Assembly (NCBI GenBank): GCA_029204225.1
Contig: CM055112.1
Span: forward strand, 25,931,922-25,995,921
Direction: 5' to 3'
From: Diphasiastrum complanatum
Lineage: Eukaryota; Streptophyta; Lycopodiopsida; Lycopodiales; Lycopodiaceae
DNA: 64,000 bases
Shown: positions 10,393 to 22,839 of the stretch, one piece after another
How the letters are laid out: every line of letters begins with the position of its first letter
How positions within the stretch are numbered: the first letter of the stretch is position 1
Made by a program: the position numbers and the translations under genes
The notes under the pieces: model-generated
The model's input: only the letters and a program-made list of their open reading frames with translations
Databases searched by the model: none
What the model was told of the DNA's origin: nothing

Positions 10393-11098
10393 ATGGCAAA
10401 CATGGGAGAGTCCATTTTGAGTGAAAGTAGCAAATTGGACGGGATTTCCAACTATGCAGTGTGGAAATTCAAAATGAAAAACATAATGATGGAGAAAGAC
10501 GTCTGGGAAGTCATCACAGGTGATGAGAGAAGGCCGCCAAATGAAGCAAACATCAAAGTGTTCGACAAAAAAATGAGAAAATCTTTGACCTTCATTAACT
10601 TTTCAATCAAGGATCACATCATTACCCACATTTGTGATGCTATTACACCCAGATAGGCATGGGATGTGCTAAAGGAGCAGTTCGAGACGTCAAATCCGTC
10701 AAGAATCATGTTTCTGAAGTCAAAGTTGAATAGTTCCCGCATGGAGCAAGGAGAGCACATTCAAACGTACATGACCAAAATCAACACAATGAGAGATGAA
10801 CTGCATTCTATTGGTGAGCGCATACGTGATGTGGAGCTGGTGCACAATGCATTGTGTGGCATTGCAGAACCCTATCAGATGTTTGTGAGCGGAATAGCAT
10901 CAAGAGAAAGATTGCCAACCTTTGACGAGCTCACAGGAATTTTGATGCAGGAAGAGCAACGACGAGAAATGGTGAAAGCTAGACGTCAAAATACTGACGA
11001 TCAGGCACTTGCGACACGCCAAAAACAAGGCAAGGACAAGGGCAAGAAGAAGTCTAAGCAGCAATTTGCCAAGTCTCAAGAGGATGAGATCTTCCAGT
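10393..11098 (+). pseudogene. Copia A gag (UBN2 type)
   Basis: Starts MANMGESILSESSKLDGISN and has the UBN2-type order: W-K-FKMKN, then a stop (TAG at 10654-10656, where CAG would give AITPRQAWDVL), then WDVLKEQFET, FDELTGILMQEE and a Lys/Gln-rich tail ending at the TAA of 11098-11100. The frame then shifts by one base before the CCHC knuckle. B has the TAG and the frameshift at the same places. The protein is the structural particle protein of the element; this copy is not translatable as one piece. Confidence 0.88.
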
Positions 11099-11100
11099 AA

Positions 11101-14100
11101 AACTAAGAAGAAAGGCAAGTGCTTCCATTGTGGTAAAAAGGGCCATTAGAAGAGTGAATGTCGCAAATTTCTGGCGGAACAAGACAAGGGGAAACCAAAA
11201 CAAGCAGGTAACCTTGTCGATGAGAGTGAGATTGAAGACTCTAGCATCTTCATATCTGCATTGTCATCTAATCAAGATGATCAGGCATGGTATATTGACT
11301 CAAGAGCCACAAGACACATGACAGGTAACAAGAATTGGTTCAGTAGTTTGAAGGTGTTGGATAATGGTACATCTGTTTCACAAGCAAATGGTGAGGTGTG
11401 CATGATCAAGGGGATAGGCACCGTTTCAATCCAACTACCTAATGGCAAAAGCAGGATGATCAGGGAGGTACTTTACGTACCAGGTTTGAAGAAAAATCTA
11501 CTTTCTATTGGAGTCATTACTGATCAAAAGTTGAAAGTAGAATTCGCCCATCATCGTTGCTTTGTGAAGGATGCGAACCAAAAGTCCAAAGTTATTGCGG
11601 ATGGAGTAAGAGATCCCAATACAAAATTGTACAGGTTGAATGCTACAATTAAGGGGCAACATGAACTTGTATCGTCCATTCCATCGCAAACTGAGTTGTG
11701 GCATAAGAGGCTTGGTCACTTGAACTTGGGAAGTCTCAGTTTGATGAGAAAATTGGAGATGGTAACAGGATTGCCTACCATAGAAGATCACTTGAAATCG
11801 ATGGGAAGTAGCATCAAGAGAAGTTCAATAAAGGGGGTGTTGCAAGAGCAAAGAACATTTTAGATTTAATCCACACATATTTATGTGGGCCTATGAGGAC
11901 CATGTCCTTAGGTAAAGCCTTCTATTTCATGACCTTTATTGATGATATGTCACGTAAGACGTGGATCTACTTCTTGAAGAAGAAATCAGATGCATTTGAT
12001 AACTTCAAGAGCTTCAAAGCATTGGGCGAAAATCATACAGGTAGGAAGATCAAAGTCCTAAGATCAGATAGTGGAGGTGAGTACAAGTCTAATGACTTCA
12101 ATGATCTTTGTGATCAATGTGGGATTAAAAGACAATTTACGCAAGCTCATACTCCTACTCTCAATGGTGTAGCTGAGCGCAAGAATCGTACGGTTGTGGA
12201 AAGTGCCAGATCTATGCTAGCTGAGATGAAACTACCAAAAGATTTTTAGTTAGAAGCATGTAGCACAGCAGTCTATCTTCAAAATAGAAGTCCTACCATT
12301 GCCATACCAAAGATAGCACCTGAGGAAGCATTCACAAAGAAGAAGCCAAAGGTGAACCACTTGCGAATATTTGGATGTAAGGCCTTTGTACACAATCCTA
12401 AGGAAGAGAGACGTAAACTTGATGTAAAAGCTATCAAGTGAATATTCCTAGGATATGATGATCGTGTGAAGGGCTATAGATGTTTTGATCCAGTCGAAAA
12501 CAAAATCCATATAAGTCGTGATGTTATCTTTGATGAATCTAAGATGTATGAAGACGACGATGCTGAGAAGATAGACACATCTAGTGGGAAAGATGGTATA
12601 GTGAGGATACCACTAGATGATGATCCATTCATTGACCTTCTGAGTGATGAACATGAGGATACATCTCAAGATACTACTACTCAACCTCAAGAAACAGGTT
12701 GGAGAGGTAGGGACAAACCTTTTGGTGCAAGAAGGATTGAAGTTGCAGGTGACAAATGCAAGGAGAAGGATGTATCGTGGGATACATTTTCACCAGGAAG
12801 CCGATCACCTGACAGAAAGCTCCCTAAGTGGTTTGAGATATTGTTGGAGAGCCACGACATAGATGACTTTCTAGGATCATCTAACCAGGGAGAGCTACGA
12901 AGATCAACAAGAGAGAAGATACTACCTGAAAGGTATGAAGCAAATTATGCTCTCCTATCTAGCATTATTCAAAGCAAAGAACCTTCAACTTATGGTGAAG
13001 CGAAGGATGATGACATTTGGCATGGGAGAGGAGATGGAGTCAATTGCTAAGCATAGCACATGGGACTTAGTATAACCACCAGTTGCCAACAAACCCATTG
13101 GTTGCAGATGGGTATACATGACTAAGTACCATGCAGATGAAAGTATAGCAAAGCACAAAGCAAGATTCGTGATCAAAGGGTACGCACAAAATAAAGGCAC
13201 CGACTATGAGGAGACCTTTGCGCCGGTTTGTAAGTGGAATACTCTACATCTACTTATTGCTTTAGCTTCACATTTTGGTTGGCCTTTGCATCAGATGGAT
13301 GTGAAATCTGCTTTTCTAAATGGTGAGTTAGAAAAAGAAGTGTTCATGGATCAACCTGAAGGCTTTGTAACGAAGGGACAGGAAAATAAAGTATGTCTCT
13401 TGAAGAAAGCGCTTTATAGTCTTAAACAAGCACCACGTGCGTGGTATAGCAGAATTGATGCCTAATTTTGTCCAAAGGGGATGGTGAGAACACATTCTGA
13501 TCCAAATCTATGTGTCTTATGCTTTGATGGTATGGTTGCTTTGATTGCTCTTTATGTTGATGACTTGATTATTACGGGAAATAATCAAGAGATGATATAC
13601 ATGATGAAGAAAGACCTCATGGAACAATTCGAGATGACAGATCTCAGCCTGATGCATTACTGCCTTGGAGTAGAAGTGTGGCAAAAAGGACATGAAGTGG
13701 GTTTAACACAGGTGAAGTATGTCAAAGAGTTGCTGCATAGGTTTAGGTTGCAGGATTGCAAACTAGTAAACACTCCTATTGAACCAGGTAAAAAGCTTTC
13801 TAAGCTTGATGAGTCACAGTCATTTGATGTTACGCTATATAGACAGTTAGTAGGGAGCTTGATTTACCTTACCATGACTAGACCAGATATATGCTATGGT
13901 GTTGGCATTGTAAGTCAGTTTATGGCAGCACCTACAGAAACGCATTGGAAGGCAACTAAACGCATTTTGCGTTATGTGAAAAGCACTTTAGAGTATGGCT
14001 TGATTTACAGGAAGCGTGATGGTTTATCTGAGTTGTGTGGCTATGTGGATGCGGATTGGGGAGGTGACTATGATGATCGTAGATCCATCACAGGATATAT

Positions 14101-14503
14101 ATTCCAGTTTCGTGGTAGTTTCTTTTCCTGGTCTAGTAAGAAGCAAAGTACAATTGCTCTTTCCACCACAGAAGCAGAGTATAAGGCAATGTGTAGTGCA
14201 GCACAGGAAGCTATATGGTTGAGACAAATCTTGGAAGAAATTGGCATGAAGCAGAAAAATTCCACGACTTTACATAGCGACAATCATAGTGGCATTCAGC
14301 TAGCAAAGAATACAATGTTCCATGCGAGAACTAAACACATTGAGATTCAGTATCACTTCATACATGAGAGGCTGCTGAGTCGTGAAATTCATGTTGTTCA
14401 TTGTAGCACAGAAGAACAACTAGCTGATATTTTCACTAAGCCACTTACTGGAGAAAAATTTGATAAGTTTAGATCAAAGCTTTTTGTACTTAAAGTTTGT
14501 TGA
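11101..14503 (+). pseudogene. Copia A pol (protease-integrase-RT-RNase H)
   Basis: Domains in order: CCHC knuckle (CFHCGKKGH, then TAG for Trp at 11147-11149), protease (YIDSRATRHMT: active-site Gly is Arg, 11303-11305), integrase (LWHKRLGHL zinc part; the CxxC half is lost in a small deletion with frameshift near 11800), core with IHTYLCGP (first catalytic Asp now Tyr), LRSDSGGEY and NGVAERKN present, stop TAG at 12247-12249, then TGA near 12441. RT from about 13050 retains YVDDL at about 13557; RNase H retains DADWGGD and STTEAEY. The final frame 13481-14503 is open for 340 codons. A TAA at 13463 separates the RT halves. Protease and integrase are dead; RT/RNase H sequence is well kept. Confidence 0.92.
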
Positions 14504-14545
14504 CTTTAAAGCTATGTATATGCCTGTATAAAAAGTGACTCTACT

Positions 14546-14556
14546 TTAAGGGAGAG
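14546..14556 (+). other. Polypurine tract of copia A
   Basis: TTAAGGGAGAG directly before the 3' LTR; the same tract precedes the 3' LTRs of B and C. It would prime plus-strand synthesis. Confidence 0.8.
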
Positions 14557-14831
14557 AGTTAGAATTAAAGTATAATCATTGTGTTATTGTACTGTGGGTC
14601 CTATCAGTGGATAAGGATCAGTTGGCCTCGCCACGAGGCAAGTCGACGGGACACGTGTCCCGCCAACGGCAACCTGGGTCATGCATGGGTTGCTTGAGTG
14701 AACAACTATATGTACAGTGTAATTTCATTTTGAGAAATACAGTTGCTATGTGAGCTTGCTGTGGAGAGTGTTTTTCTGTCTGTGTTACTATGTAGCATGA
14801 TCCGTGTTCCTGTGCAAAGCAAATTCAAAGT
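14557..14831 (+). repeat. 3' LTR of copia A
   Basis: 275 bp, same termini as the 5' LTR except the last bases read AATTCAAAGT. It is followed by the target duplication TTCTT. Confidence 0.9.
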
Positions 14832-14848
14832 TTCTTCACTGCTTGTTT

Positions 14849-15819
14849 TGTGTAAAAAGTACAAAAAGGACCAAGAGTGGATCCTAATCTGATCCTCAAG
14901 AGGTATTGGTTGTCAGATTACTTGATCTATCAATCTACTTCAGATTAAGATCAATCTAGATCAATTCTAGACACGAAATCCTAACAAGAACAATCATTAA
15001 TTGAAGGTAAGTGTATTTTATGGTTTCACACGTGTGAAACATTGTCTGAGTATGGACTCCAACCTGAAAATCAAGTACACATTGACGAAACCTCGAAACA
15101 ATCAAAACAAATGTAGACAAATGGAGAGAATCACTCAAAATTGCTTCCAAAACCAAGATTGGTGTCTCACACTGATTATGGCCAAATGTGGCTCTACATA
15201 TACAATAAGTGGGATCTCGTGGTACTGATCATCCCTATGATCCCACATGTGTGAAGGTGCTTTGTCATATGATGATTCATCATGCAAAACTGACACTTGG
15301 ACAAAACCTTCTATTTTGAGCACTTTTGGTCCATTTTCCTTCTATATGGAGATCTACTTGGAAATCTTCTAGAAGTCCAAATTCGCCTACTTCAGCTTAT
15401 TCCACACGTGTGAGCTGTCCTCTACACATGGGATGTGACACCTAACCAAAATATTTGGCTCATGCAATCAATAGATTGATGCCATGTGTCATATATCTAG
15501 AAAACTAGTTTTTGGCCTTTTTAGCCACTAGAACTTGAATTAAATCATATGTACAACCTATATGATTATGGTACATGACAAGTACACTATTTTCACATGT
15601 GAGAACAGGCTCCACACATGTGTAATCATCCTATATACATGATTTTTGGCCTCTACCAAGCTTATTTTTGTATTTTTCACACTCCTCAAAAATCTAGCTT
15701 GGTAAATCTAGCTTGATGGAAAACATGATGATCTTGAACTTGACTCCATGGGTTGAATTGGTTTTTGCTGGTTCAAAAAGATGTAAAGATCAGCCAATGA
15801 TCTTGATGTTGATCTGAAA
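14849..15819. other. Intergenic with a cluster of CACRYGTG palindromes
   Basis: No coding sequence recognised. E-box/G-box-like palindromes recur: GTTTCACACGTGTGAAAC at 15023-15040 (18 bp, perfect), CACATGTGTG at 15244, CACACGTGTG at 15403-15412, TCACATGTGA at 15593-15602 and ACACATGTGT at 15614-15623. Confidence 0.5.
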
Positions 15820-16397
15820 TCACCATATCCATGATAGTGCTTCTTTGATAATGACATCTTTGATGAACTTGAGAGCTTTGCACCATCCTAGCATCTTCGA
15901 AATTGATTCCTTCCAAATTTCATGTAGATGCTTGACTTTGAGGCTTGATCCTTCTTTATGTGCATGATCCTCCATGAGAAAATAAAGATTTCTTCTTGAC
16001 GTATTAGGATCACAAAGATCTAACATCATGTTACTATGATCTAGAGAATTAGACTTATCCAGATTGGCAAGACTATGCATGCTATAATAACAAAGTGTTT
16101 GCATCATATCTTCATGCTTGTTTACCATGCTAATCTCAGATCCAATGAGGCTAAATACTTTATTATGGAGATAAGTGTCTTTAGAATATGATTCACTTAC
16201 TCTCATAAAGAGTTTACAATTTGCCTCAATACAAATTTTCAAACTATGAGTAAACAAATCACTTTTGCTCTTACATGACTCAAGAGCATACATTTGATGA
16301 AATAACCATTTGCTTTCTAATTGATTTAAAATCAATTTCAACCTTTTAAGAACATCATCTATGTTCTCAAGAGAGACTTCATACTCAACTAGTATGG
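15820..16397 (-). CDS. Unrecognised ORF downstream of copia RNase H
   Basis: About 190 codons are open on the minus strand; the first Met is at 16341, but the frame is open back to about 16397, where it overlaps the end of the copia F/G RNase H frame. The protein is Leu/Ser/Lys-rich with evenly spaced hydrophobics (LKLILNQLESKWLFHQ) and no zinc finger or clear membrane segment. It lies where some copia elements carry an extra ORF between RNase H and the 3' LTR, but no LTR follows, so it may instead be unrelated sequence joined by rearrangement. Function unknown. Confidence 0.35.
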
Positions 16398-17703
16398 CTT
16401 TACTCCAACTTGGAGATGCAAAAACTTTTTGTGCTTCGTGTCTCCATATCTTCGAGTTCGCAAATGTCTTTGTCAGGCTGAGGGCTGAAAGCTAGCAAAG
16501 CTTTGTAATTAGAAAAGTTTTGTTTTTTCAGCTCCCTCTCAAAGCATGGTAGCCTTACAATCCCGAGACTGCTGCTTTGTCTCTTAAAGAGTCCTTTGTC
16601 CAGGGCTTTAGTGAAGATGTCAGCAACCATGTCTCTCGTTCCGATGAAGGTGGTCTACAACATCTTCTTCTCAATTAGATCCGTGATCAAGTGGTACTTG
16701 ATCGCAATGTGTTTCGTTCTGGAATGGAACACGGGATCTTTCGTCAGGTGTATTGCAGAGGTGTTGTCCATCTGCAAGACCAGGGGCTCGTTTCTTGTTT
16801 TGCCTAATTTATCCAGGAACTGACTTAGCCAAATTATTTCGTTGGCCATCTTTGTTGCTGCAACATATTCTGCTTCGCAGTATGACTGGGCTACAATGGT
16901 ATGCTTCTTGTTGACCTAGAGAACTACTGCTCTTGATGCGATGGTGCATCCTCCCGAGACGCTTTTACAATCGTCCTTGAGAGATGCCCAGCTAGCGTCG
17001 CTGTAGGAAAGTATCATGAAACCTACACCACGACAATAACACAAGCCATAATCCCTCGTTAATTGAAGATATTGCAAAATTTGTTTTGCAATCTTCCAAT
17101 GTGTCGAGCCTGGATTTGTGCAAAATCGACTCATCCTGAATACTGCATAAGCAATATCAGGACATGTGTTGTCAGCAAGGTACATCAATGATCCTATCAG
17201 CTTCCTGTAAGGTGTGAGCTGCATTTGTTCTCTCTCTTCCTTAGTCTTTGGATAGTCAAAATTCGTCAGCACTGTCCCTGCGAGCATTGGAGTGTTCGCT
17301 CCTTTGCAGTTCAGCATCCCAAAGTCCTCTAGGATCTTCTGGGTGTATATGGACTGGGAAGGCATAACTTACCTCCCTCGTAGTCCCTTTCAATTTTCAA
17401 GCCTAGGTAACACCTGGCTTCTTCCAAATCCACGATCTCAAAATGTTTCGAGATGTATGTCTTTACTTCAGCAATTAGCTGCTCACTCCTGCAAAGTATT
17501 AGAGTGTCGTCCACATACACAGCCACAATGATGATTTGCCCATCTGTAACTCTGACATATACATTGGAATCAGCCAACAGAGGCTTGAATCCTAATGATT
17601 TCAGGGCTTGATCTTTCTTCTTGTACCATTGTCGGGCTGATTGTTTCAGGCTGTAGATGCTTCTATGCATTCTACATGCATAGTCAGGAAGTGAATTCGA
17701 GAC
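16398..17703 (-). pseudogene. Copia F/G reverse transcriptase and RNase H
   Basis: Minus-strand order: RT thumb side with CRMHRSIYSLKQSARQWY, VYVDDTLIL (catalytic YVDD intact, near 17510), then ILEDFGMLNCKGANTPM, PYRKLIGSLMYL, RNase H with YSDASWASLKDD, YCEAEYVAATK, DNTSAIHLTKDPVFHSRTKH and DIFTKALDKGL. At least four frame breaks or stops separate the pieces. The lineage differs from copia A (YVDDLII, DADWGGD). Element B cuts it at 17709. Its gag and 5' LTR lie beyond B at 23042-25133 on the same strand. Confidence 0.9.
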
Positions 17704-17708
17704 ATATC

Positions 17709-17969
17709 AGTTAGAATTAAAGTTAAAATCATTGTGTTACTGTACTGTGGGTCCTATCAGTTGGCCTCGCCACGAGGCAAGTCGGCGGGACACGCGTCCC
17801 GCCAACGGCAACCTGGGTCATGCATGGGTTGCCTGAGTGAACAACTATATGTACAATGTAATTTCATTTTGAGAAATATAGTTGCTATGTGAGCTTGTTG
17901 TGGAGAGTGTTTTTTGTCTGTGTTACTGTGTGGCATGATCTATGTTCCTGTGCAAAGCAAATTCTAAGT
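17709..17969 (+). repeat. 5' LTR of copia B
   Basis: 261 bp, AGTTAGAATT...AATTCTAAGT. It lacks the 14 bases GTGGATAAGGATCA present in the other copies after CCTATCA. Confidence 0.9.
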
Positions 17970-17982
17970 TGGTATCAGAGCC
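17970..17982 (+). other. Primer-binding site of copia B
   Basis: TGGTATCAGAGCC, identical to the site in A. Confidence 0.93.
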
Positions 17983-19270
17983 GTACAGGGAGTGTACACA
18001 GTACAACGTCGCCGTTGAAGAGAGCTTCGGGAGAACTGTCTTCTGAGAGTTTGGGGTTTACGACGGGTTGAAGACGGAAAGAGAAGCACTAATTTACGGT
18101 TTCTAATTTATAAAGGCTTGCTAAGCTCAACAGAGGGATTATTAGCCTGTGTATAGCATCAGACAGGAAAAAATTTGGTGAAAAATTGACAATTTTGAAC
18201 CCGGCTGAAAATTGAAACCGGACTTGGGGTTACGATTTTTATATATAATTGGTGATTTCTTCGTTGTTTGCGCACCGTTTTGGATGCCATAAGGACAGGA
18301 AGGAAGCTAATCACATTGTCAACCAGCCATGGAGAGATTATGAGGTTTATGTCAGAGATTTGTCTCCAGACAGTTAACCTAGCAGATTTACGGTAAAAAG
18401 GTGGAAAAAGCCACTTTGTCAAGTTGAGCTAAGATCATCGTTTCTCCACGGAATTTCCTAACTCAACACTCTATTCAGTAGGGCGACCTTGCTCTAGGCC
18501 TCAGATCGTGCTCAAAACGATCCACAAGAGAGTTTAATCTGACATTTTTCAGAGAAGGGAGGCGGGGCCGCAGGCAGGGAGGTCGCGGGCTGTTCGCCCG
18601 CCCAATGCAATAGTCAGTGTAGTGTCTCGAAGACCATAGCGACTGAAGGAGCATGGTTCAATGCCCAAATGAAGTTTGGACCTTTGGATGAGGTGTCAAA
18701 TGAATTGACGATCCAGAACTTGTGATGGGAGAGAAATTTGGACCACAAGATTTGGTTCAGCCATTGGATGAGCTTTGAACAGGGCCCTGAAGAAGTGAAG
18801 TGATTCTGGCCTTCAACTTCATTAGAAATTTTCATACTGAAAGTTGAGTTGGGTCCCTTCACAAGTGAAGAGTGAAGTTTTTTCAAGGTGAAGAAACAGT
18901 TCAAAAACTAGAAAAATCTCTATTTTTGGGTCCTTTGCCAGTTTTGACCCAAACGAAAGGCTATAACCTCCAAACGAAGGGCACCCGGATTGTACCTGCA
19001 AGTACGGTACAACAAAACAGAGTGATTGCAATGGAGAAAGTGTTTGGAGTACGCCATAAGTGATTTCACCATTCCACTGGGCACATTCTTAGGAGTTGAC
19101 GACTGAGTGCATTTCGGAAGGCAACACCGATTTGGCTTTCAAATTGGTGGAAAAGTGGTGAGTGGCCTAGTAAGGAAAAAAGTGCAGGTCATTATTTTCA
19201 ACTTCTGACATTACTGTTGGCCTTGGCATACTGTTCTTAGCCTAAGGCAGATGTTTCAAGCAGTTTTGCG

Positions 19271-19976
19271 ATGGCAAACATGGGAGAGTCCATTTTGAGT
19301 GAAAGCAGCAAATTGGACGGGATTTCCAACTATGCAGTGTGGAAATTCAAAATGAAAAACATACTGATGGAGAAAGACGTGTGGAAAGTCGTCACAGGTG
19401 ATGAGAGAAGGCCGCCAAATGAAACAGACATCAAAGTGTTGGACAAAAAGATGAGGAAAGCTTTGACCTTCGTTAACTTGTCAGTGAAGGATCACATCAT
19501 TACCCACATTTGTGATGCTATTACACCCAAATAGGCATGGGATGTGTTAAAGGAGCAGTTCGAGACGTCAAATCCGTCAAGAATCATGTTTCTGAAGTCA
19601 AAGTTGAATAGTTCCCGCATGGAGCAAGGAGAGCACATTCAAACGTACATGACCAAAATCAACACAATGAGAGATGAACTGCATTCTATTGGTGCTCGCA
19701 TACGTGATGTGGAGCTGGTGCACAATGCATTGTGTGGCATTGCATAACCCTATCAGATGTTTGTGAGCGGAATAGCATCAAGAGAAAGATTGCCAACCTT
19801 TGACGAGCTCACAAGAATTTTGATGCAGGAAGAGCAACGACGAGAAATGGTGAAAGCTAGACGTCAAAATACTGACGATCAGGCACTTGCGACATGCCAA
19901 AAACAAGGCAAGGACAAGGGCAAGAAGAAGTCTAAGCAGCAATTTGCCAAGTCTCAAGAGGATGAGATCTTCCAGT
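19271..19976 (+). pseudogene. Copia B gag
   Basis: Begins MANMGESILSESSKLDGISN like A. Stops: TAG at 19532-19534 (shared with A) and TAA after LCGIA at about 19745 (private to B, GAA to TAA). The C-terminal Lys-rich part is nearly identical to A. The frame is lost before the CCHC knuckle, as in A. Confidence 0.88.
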
Positions 19977-22786
19977 AAAACTAAGAAGAAAGGCAAGTGC
20001 TTCCATTGTGGTAAAAAGGGCCATTAGAAGAGTGAATGTCGCAAATTTCTGGCGGAACAAGACAAGGGGAAACCAAAACAAGCAGGTAACCTTGTCGATG
20101 AGGGTGATATTGAAGACTCTAGCATCTTCATATCTGCATTGTCATCTAATAAAGATGATCAAGCATGGTATATTGACTCAAGAGCCACAAGACACATGAC
20201 AGGTAACAAGAATTGGTTTAATAGTTTGAAGGTGTTGGATAATGGTACATCTGTTTCACAAGCAAATGGTGAGGTGTGCATGATCAAGGGGATAGGCACC
20301 GTTTCAATCCAACTACCTAATGGCAAAAGCAGGATGATCAGGGAGGTACTTTATGTACCAGGTTTGAAGAAAAATCTACTTTCTATTGGAGTCATTACTG
20401 ATCAAAAGTTGAAAGTAGAATTCGCCCATCATCGTTGCTTTGTGAAGCTGAGCGCAAGAATCGTACGGTTGTGGAAAGTGCCAGATCTATGCTAGCTGAG
20501 ATGAAACTACCAAAAGATTTTTAGTTAGAAGCATGTAGCACAGCAGTCTATCTTCAAAATAGAAGTCCTACCATTGCCATACCAAAGATAACACCTGAGG
20601 AAGCATTCACAAAGAAGAAGCCAAAGGTGAACCACGTGCGAATCTTTGGATGTAAGGCCTTTGTACACATTCCTAAGGAAGAGAGACGTAAACTTGATGT
20701 AAAAGCTATCAAGTGCATATTCCTAGGATATGATGATCGTGTGAAGGGCTATAGATGTTTTGATCCAGTCGAAAACAAAATTCATATAAGCCGTGATGTT
20801 ATCTTTGATGAATCCAAGATGTATGAAGACGAGGATACTAAGAAGATAGACACATCTAGTGGGAAAGATGGTATAGTGAGGATACCACCTGATGATGATC
20901 CATTCATTGACCTTTCGATTGATGAAAATGAGGATACATCTCAAGATACTACTACTCAACCTCAAGAAACAGGTTGGAGAGGTAGGGACAGACCTTTTGG
21001 TGCAAGAAGGATTGAAGTTGCAGGTGACAAACGCAAGGAGAAGGAGGTACCGTGGGATACATTCTCACCAGGAAGCCGATCACCTGACAGAAAGCTCCTT
21101 AAGTGGTTTGAGAGATTGTTGGAGGGCCGCGACATAGATGACTTTCCAAGATCATCTAACCAGGGAGAGCTACGAAGATCAACAAGAGAGAAGATACTAC
21201 CTGAAAGATATGAAGCAAATTATGCTCTCTTATCTAGCATTATTCAAAGCAGAGAACCTTCGACTTATGGTGAAGCGAAGGATGATGACATTTGGGTCAA
21301 GGCCATGGGAGAGGAGATGAAATCAATTGCTAAGCATAGCACATAGGACTTAGTAGAATCACCTGTTGACAAGAAACCCATTGGTTGCAAATGGGTATAC
21401 ATGACCAAGTACCATGCAGATGGAAGTATAGCAAAACACAAAGCAAGATTAGTGATCAAAGGGTACGCACAAAATAAAGGCATCGACTATGAGGAGACCT
21501 TTGCGCCGGTTTGTAAGTGGATTACTCTACGTCTACTTATTGCTTTAGATTCATATTTTGGTTGGCCTTTGCATCATATGGATGCGAAATCTGCTTTTCT
21601 AAATGGTGAGCTAGAAGAAGAAGTGTTCATGGATCAACCTGAAGGCTTTGTAACGAATTGACAAGAAAATAAAGTATGTCGCTTGAAGAAAGCGCTTTAT
21701 GGTCTTAAACAAGCACCACGTGCGTGGTATAGCATGATTGATGCCTACTTTCGTTCAAAGGAGATGGTGAGAACACATTCTGATCCAAATCTATATGTCT
21801 TATTCTTTGATGGTATGGTTGCTTTGATTGCTCTTTATGTTGATGACTTGATCATTATGGGAAATAATCAAGAGATGATAGACATGATTAAGAAAGACCT
21901 CATGGAACAATTTGAGATGACAGATCTCAGTCTGATGCATTACTGCCTTGGAGTAGAAGTGTGGCAAAAAGGACATGAAGTGGGATTAACACAGGTGAGG
22001 TATGTCAAAGAGTTGCTACACAGGTTTAGGTTGCAGGATTGCAAACTAGTAAACACTCCTATTGAACCAGGTAAAAAGCTTTCTAAGCTTGATGAGTCAC
22101 AGTCATTTGATGCTACGCTATATAGACATTTAGTAGAGAGCTTGATTTACCTTACCATGACTAGACCAGATATATGCTATGTTGTTGCCATTGTAAGGCA
22201 GTTTATTACAGCTCCTACGAAAACGCATTGGAGGGTAGCTAAACACATTTTGCATTATGTGAAAGGCACTTCAGAGTATGGCTTGATTTACAGGAAGCAT
22301 GATGGTTTACCTGAGTTGTGTGGCTATGTGGATGCAGACTGAGGAGGTGACTATGATGATCGTAGATCCACCACATGATATATATTCTAGTTTTGTGGTA
22401 GTTGCTTTTCCTAGTCTAGTAAGAAGCAAAGTACAATTGCTCTTTCCACCACAGAAGCAGAGTAGAAGGCAATGTGTAGTGCTGCACATGAAGCTGTATG
22501 GTTGAGACAAATCTTTGAAGAATTTGGCATGAAGCAGAAAAATCCCACGACTTTACATAGCGACAGTCAGAGTGGCATTCAGCTAGCAAAGAATCCAGTG
22601 TTCCATGCGAGAACTAAACACATTGAGATTCAGTATCACTTCATACGTGAGAGGCTGCTGAGTCATGAAATTCATGTTGTTCATTGTAGCACAGAAGAAC
22701 AACTAGCTGGTATTTTCACTAAGCCACTTAATGGAGAAAAGTTTGATAAGTTTAGATCAAAGCTTTATGTACTTAAAGTTTGTTAA
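19977..22786 (+). pseudogene. Copia B pol with integrase deletion
   Basis: The CCHC knuckle has TAG (20025-20027) for Trp; the protease reads IDSRATRHMT (20181-20183 AGA). At 20447 the sequence jumps from FAHHRCFVK to the GAGCGCAAGAATCG of the integrase C-terminal half, so the integrase zinc finger and most of the catalytic core are gone. Stops at 20522 (shared with A), 21344 (TGG to TAG), 21659 (GGA to TGA), and a cluster in RNase H from 22341 to 22463. YVDDL is kept at about 21840. The protein cannot be made, but the RNA could still be mobilised in trans. Confidence 0.9.
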
Positions 22787-22839
22787 CTTTAAAGCTATGT
22801 ATATGACTGTATAAAAAGTGACTCTACTTTAAGGGAGAG

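Larger units (their letters stand above)
8808..14831 (+). mobile_element. Copia element A, full length but defective
   Basis: A complete insertion of 6,024 bp with two 275-bp LTRs, primer site, about 1.3-kb leader, gag, pol and polypurine tract. It is flanked by a 5-bp target duplication TTCTT (8803-8807 and 14832-14836). It sits in the right arm of a Helitron palindrome. The two LTRs differ at about 16 positions by hand count, so it is not young. Gag and pol carry stops, a frameshift and active-site changes, many shared with element B (17709-23041); C (56383-58373) is a third copy. Confidence 0.92.

Noticed and set aside
10900-11118. Minus-strand Leu-rich ORF
   Set aside because: Shadow of the Lys/Gln-rich gag tail of copia A on the other strand; an identical shadow occurs in B at 19778-19996.
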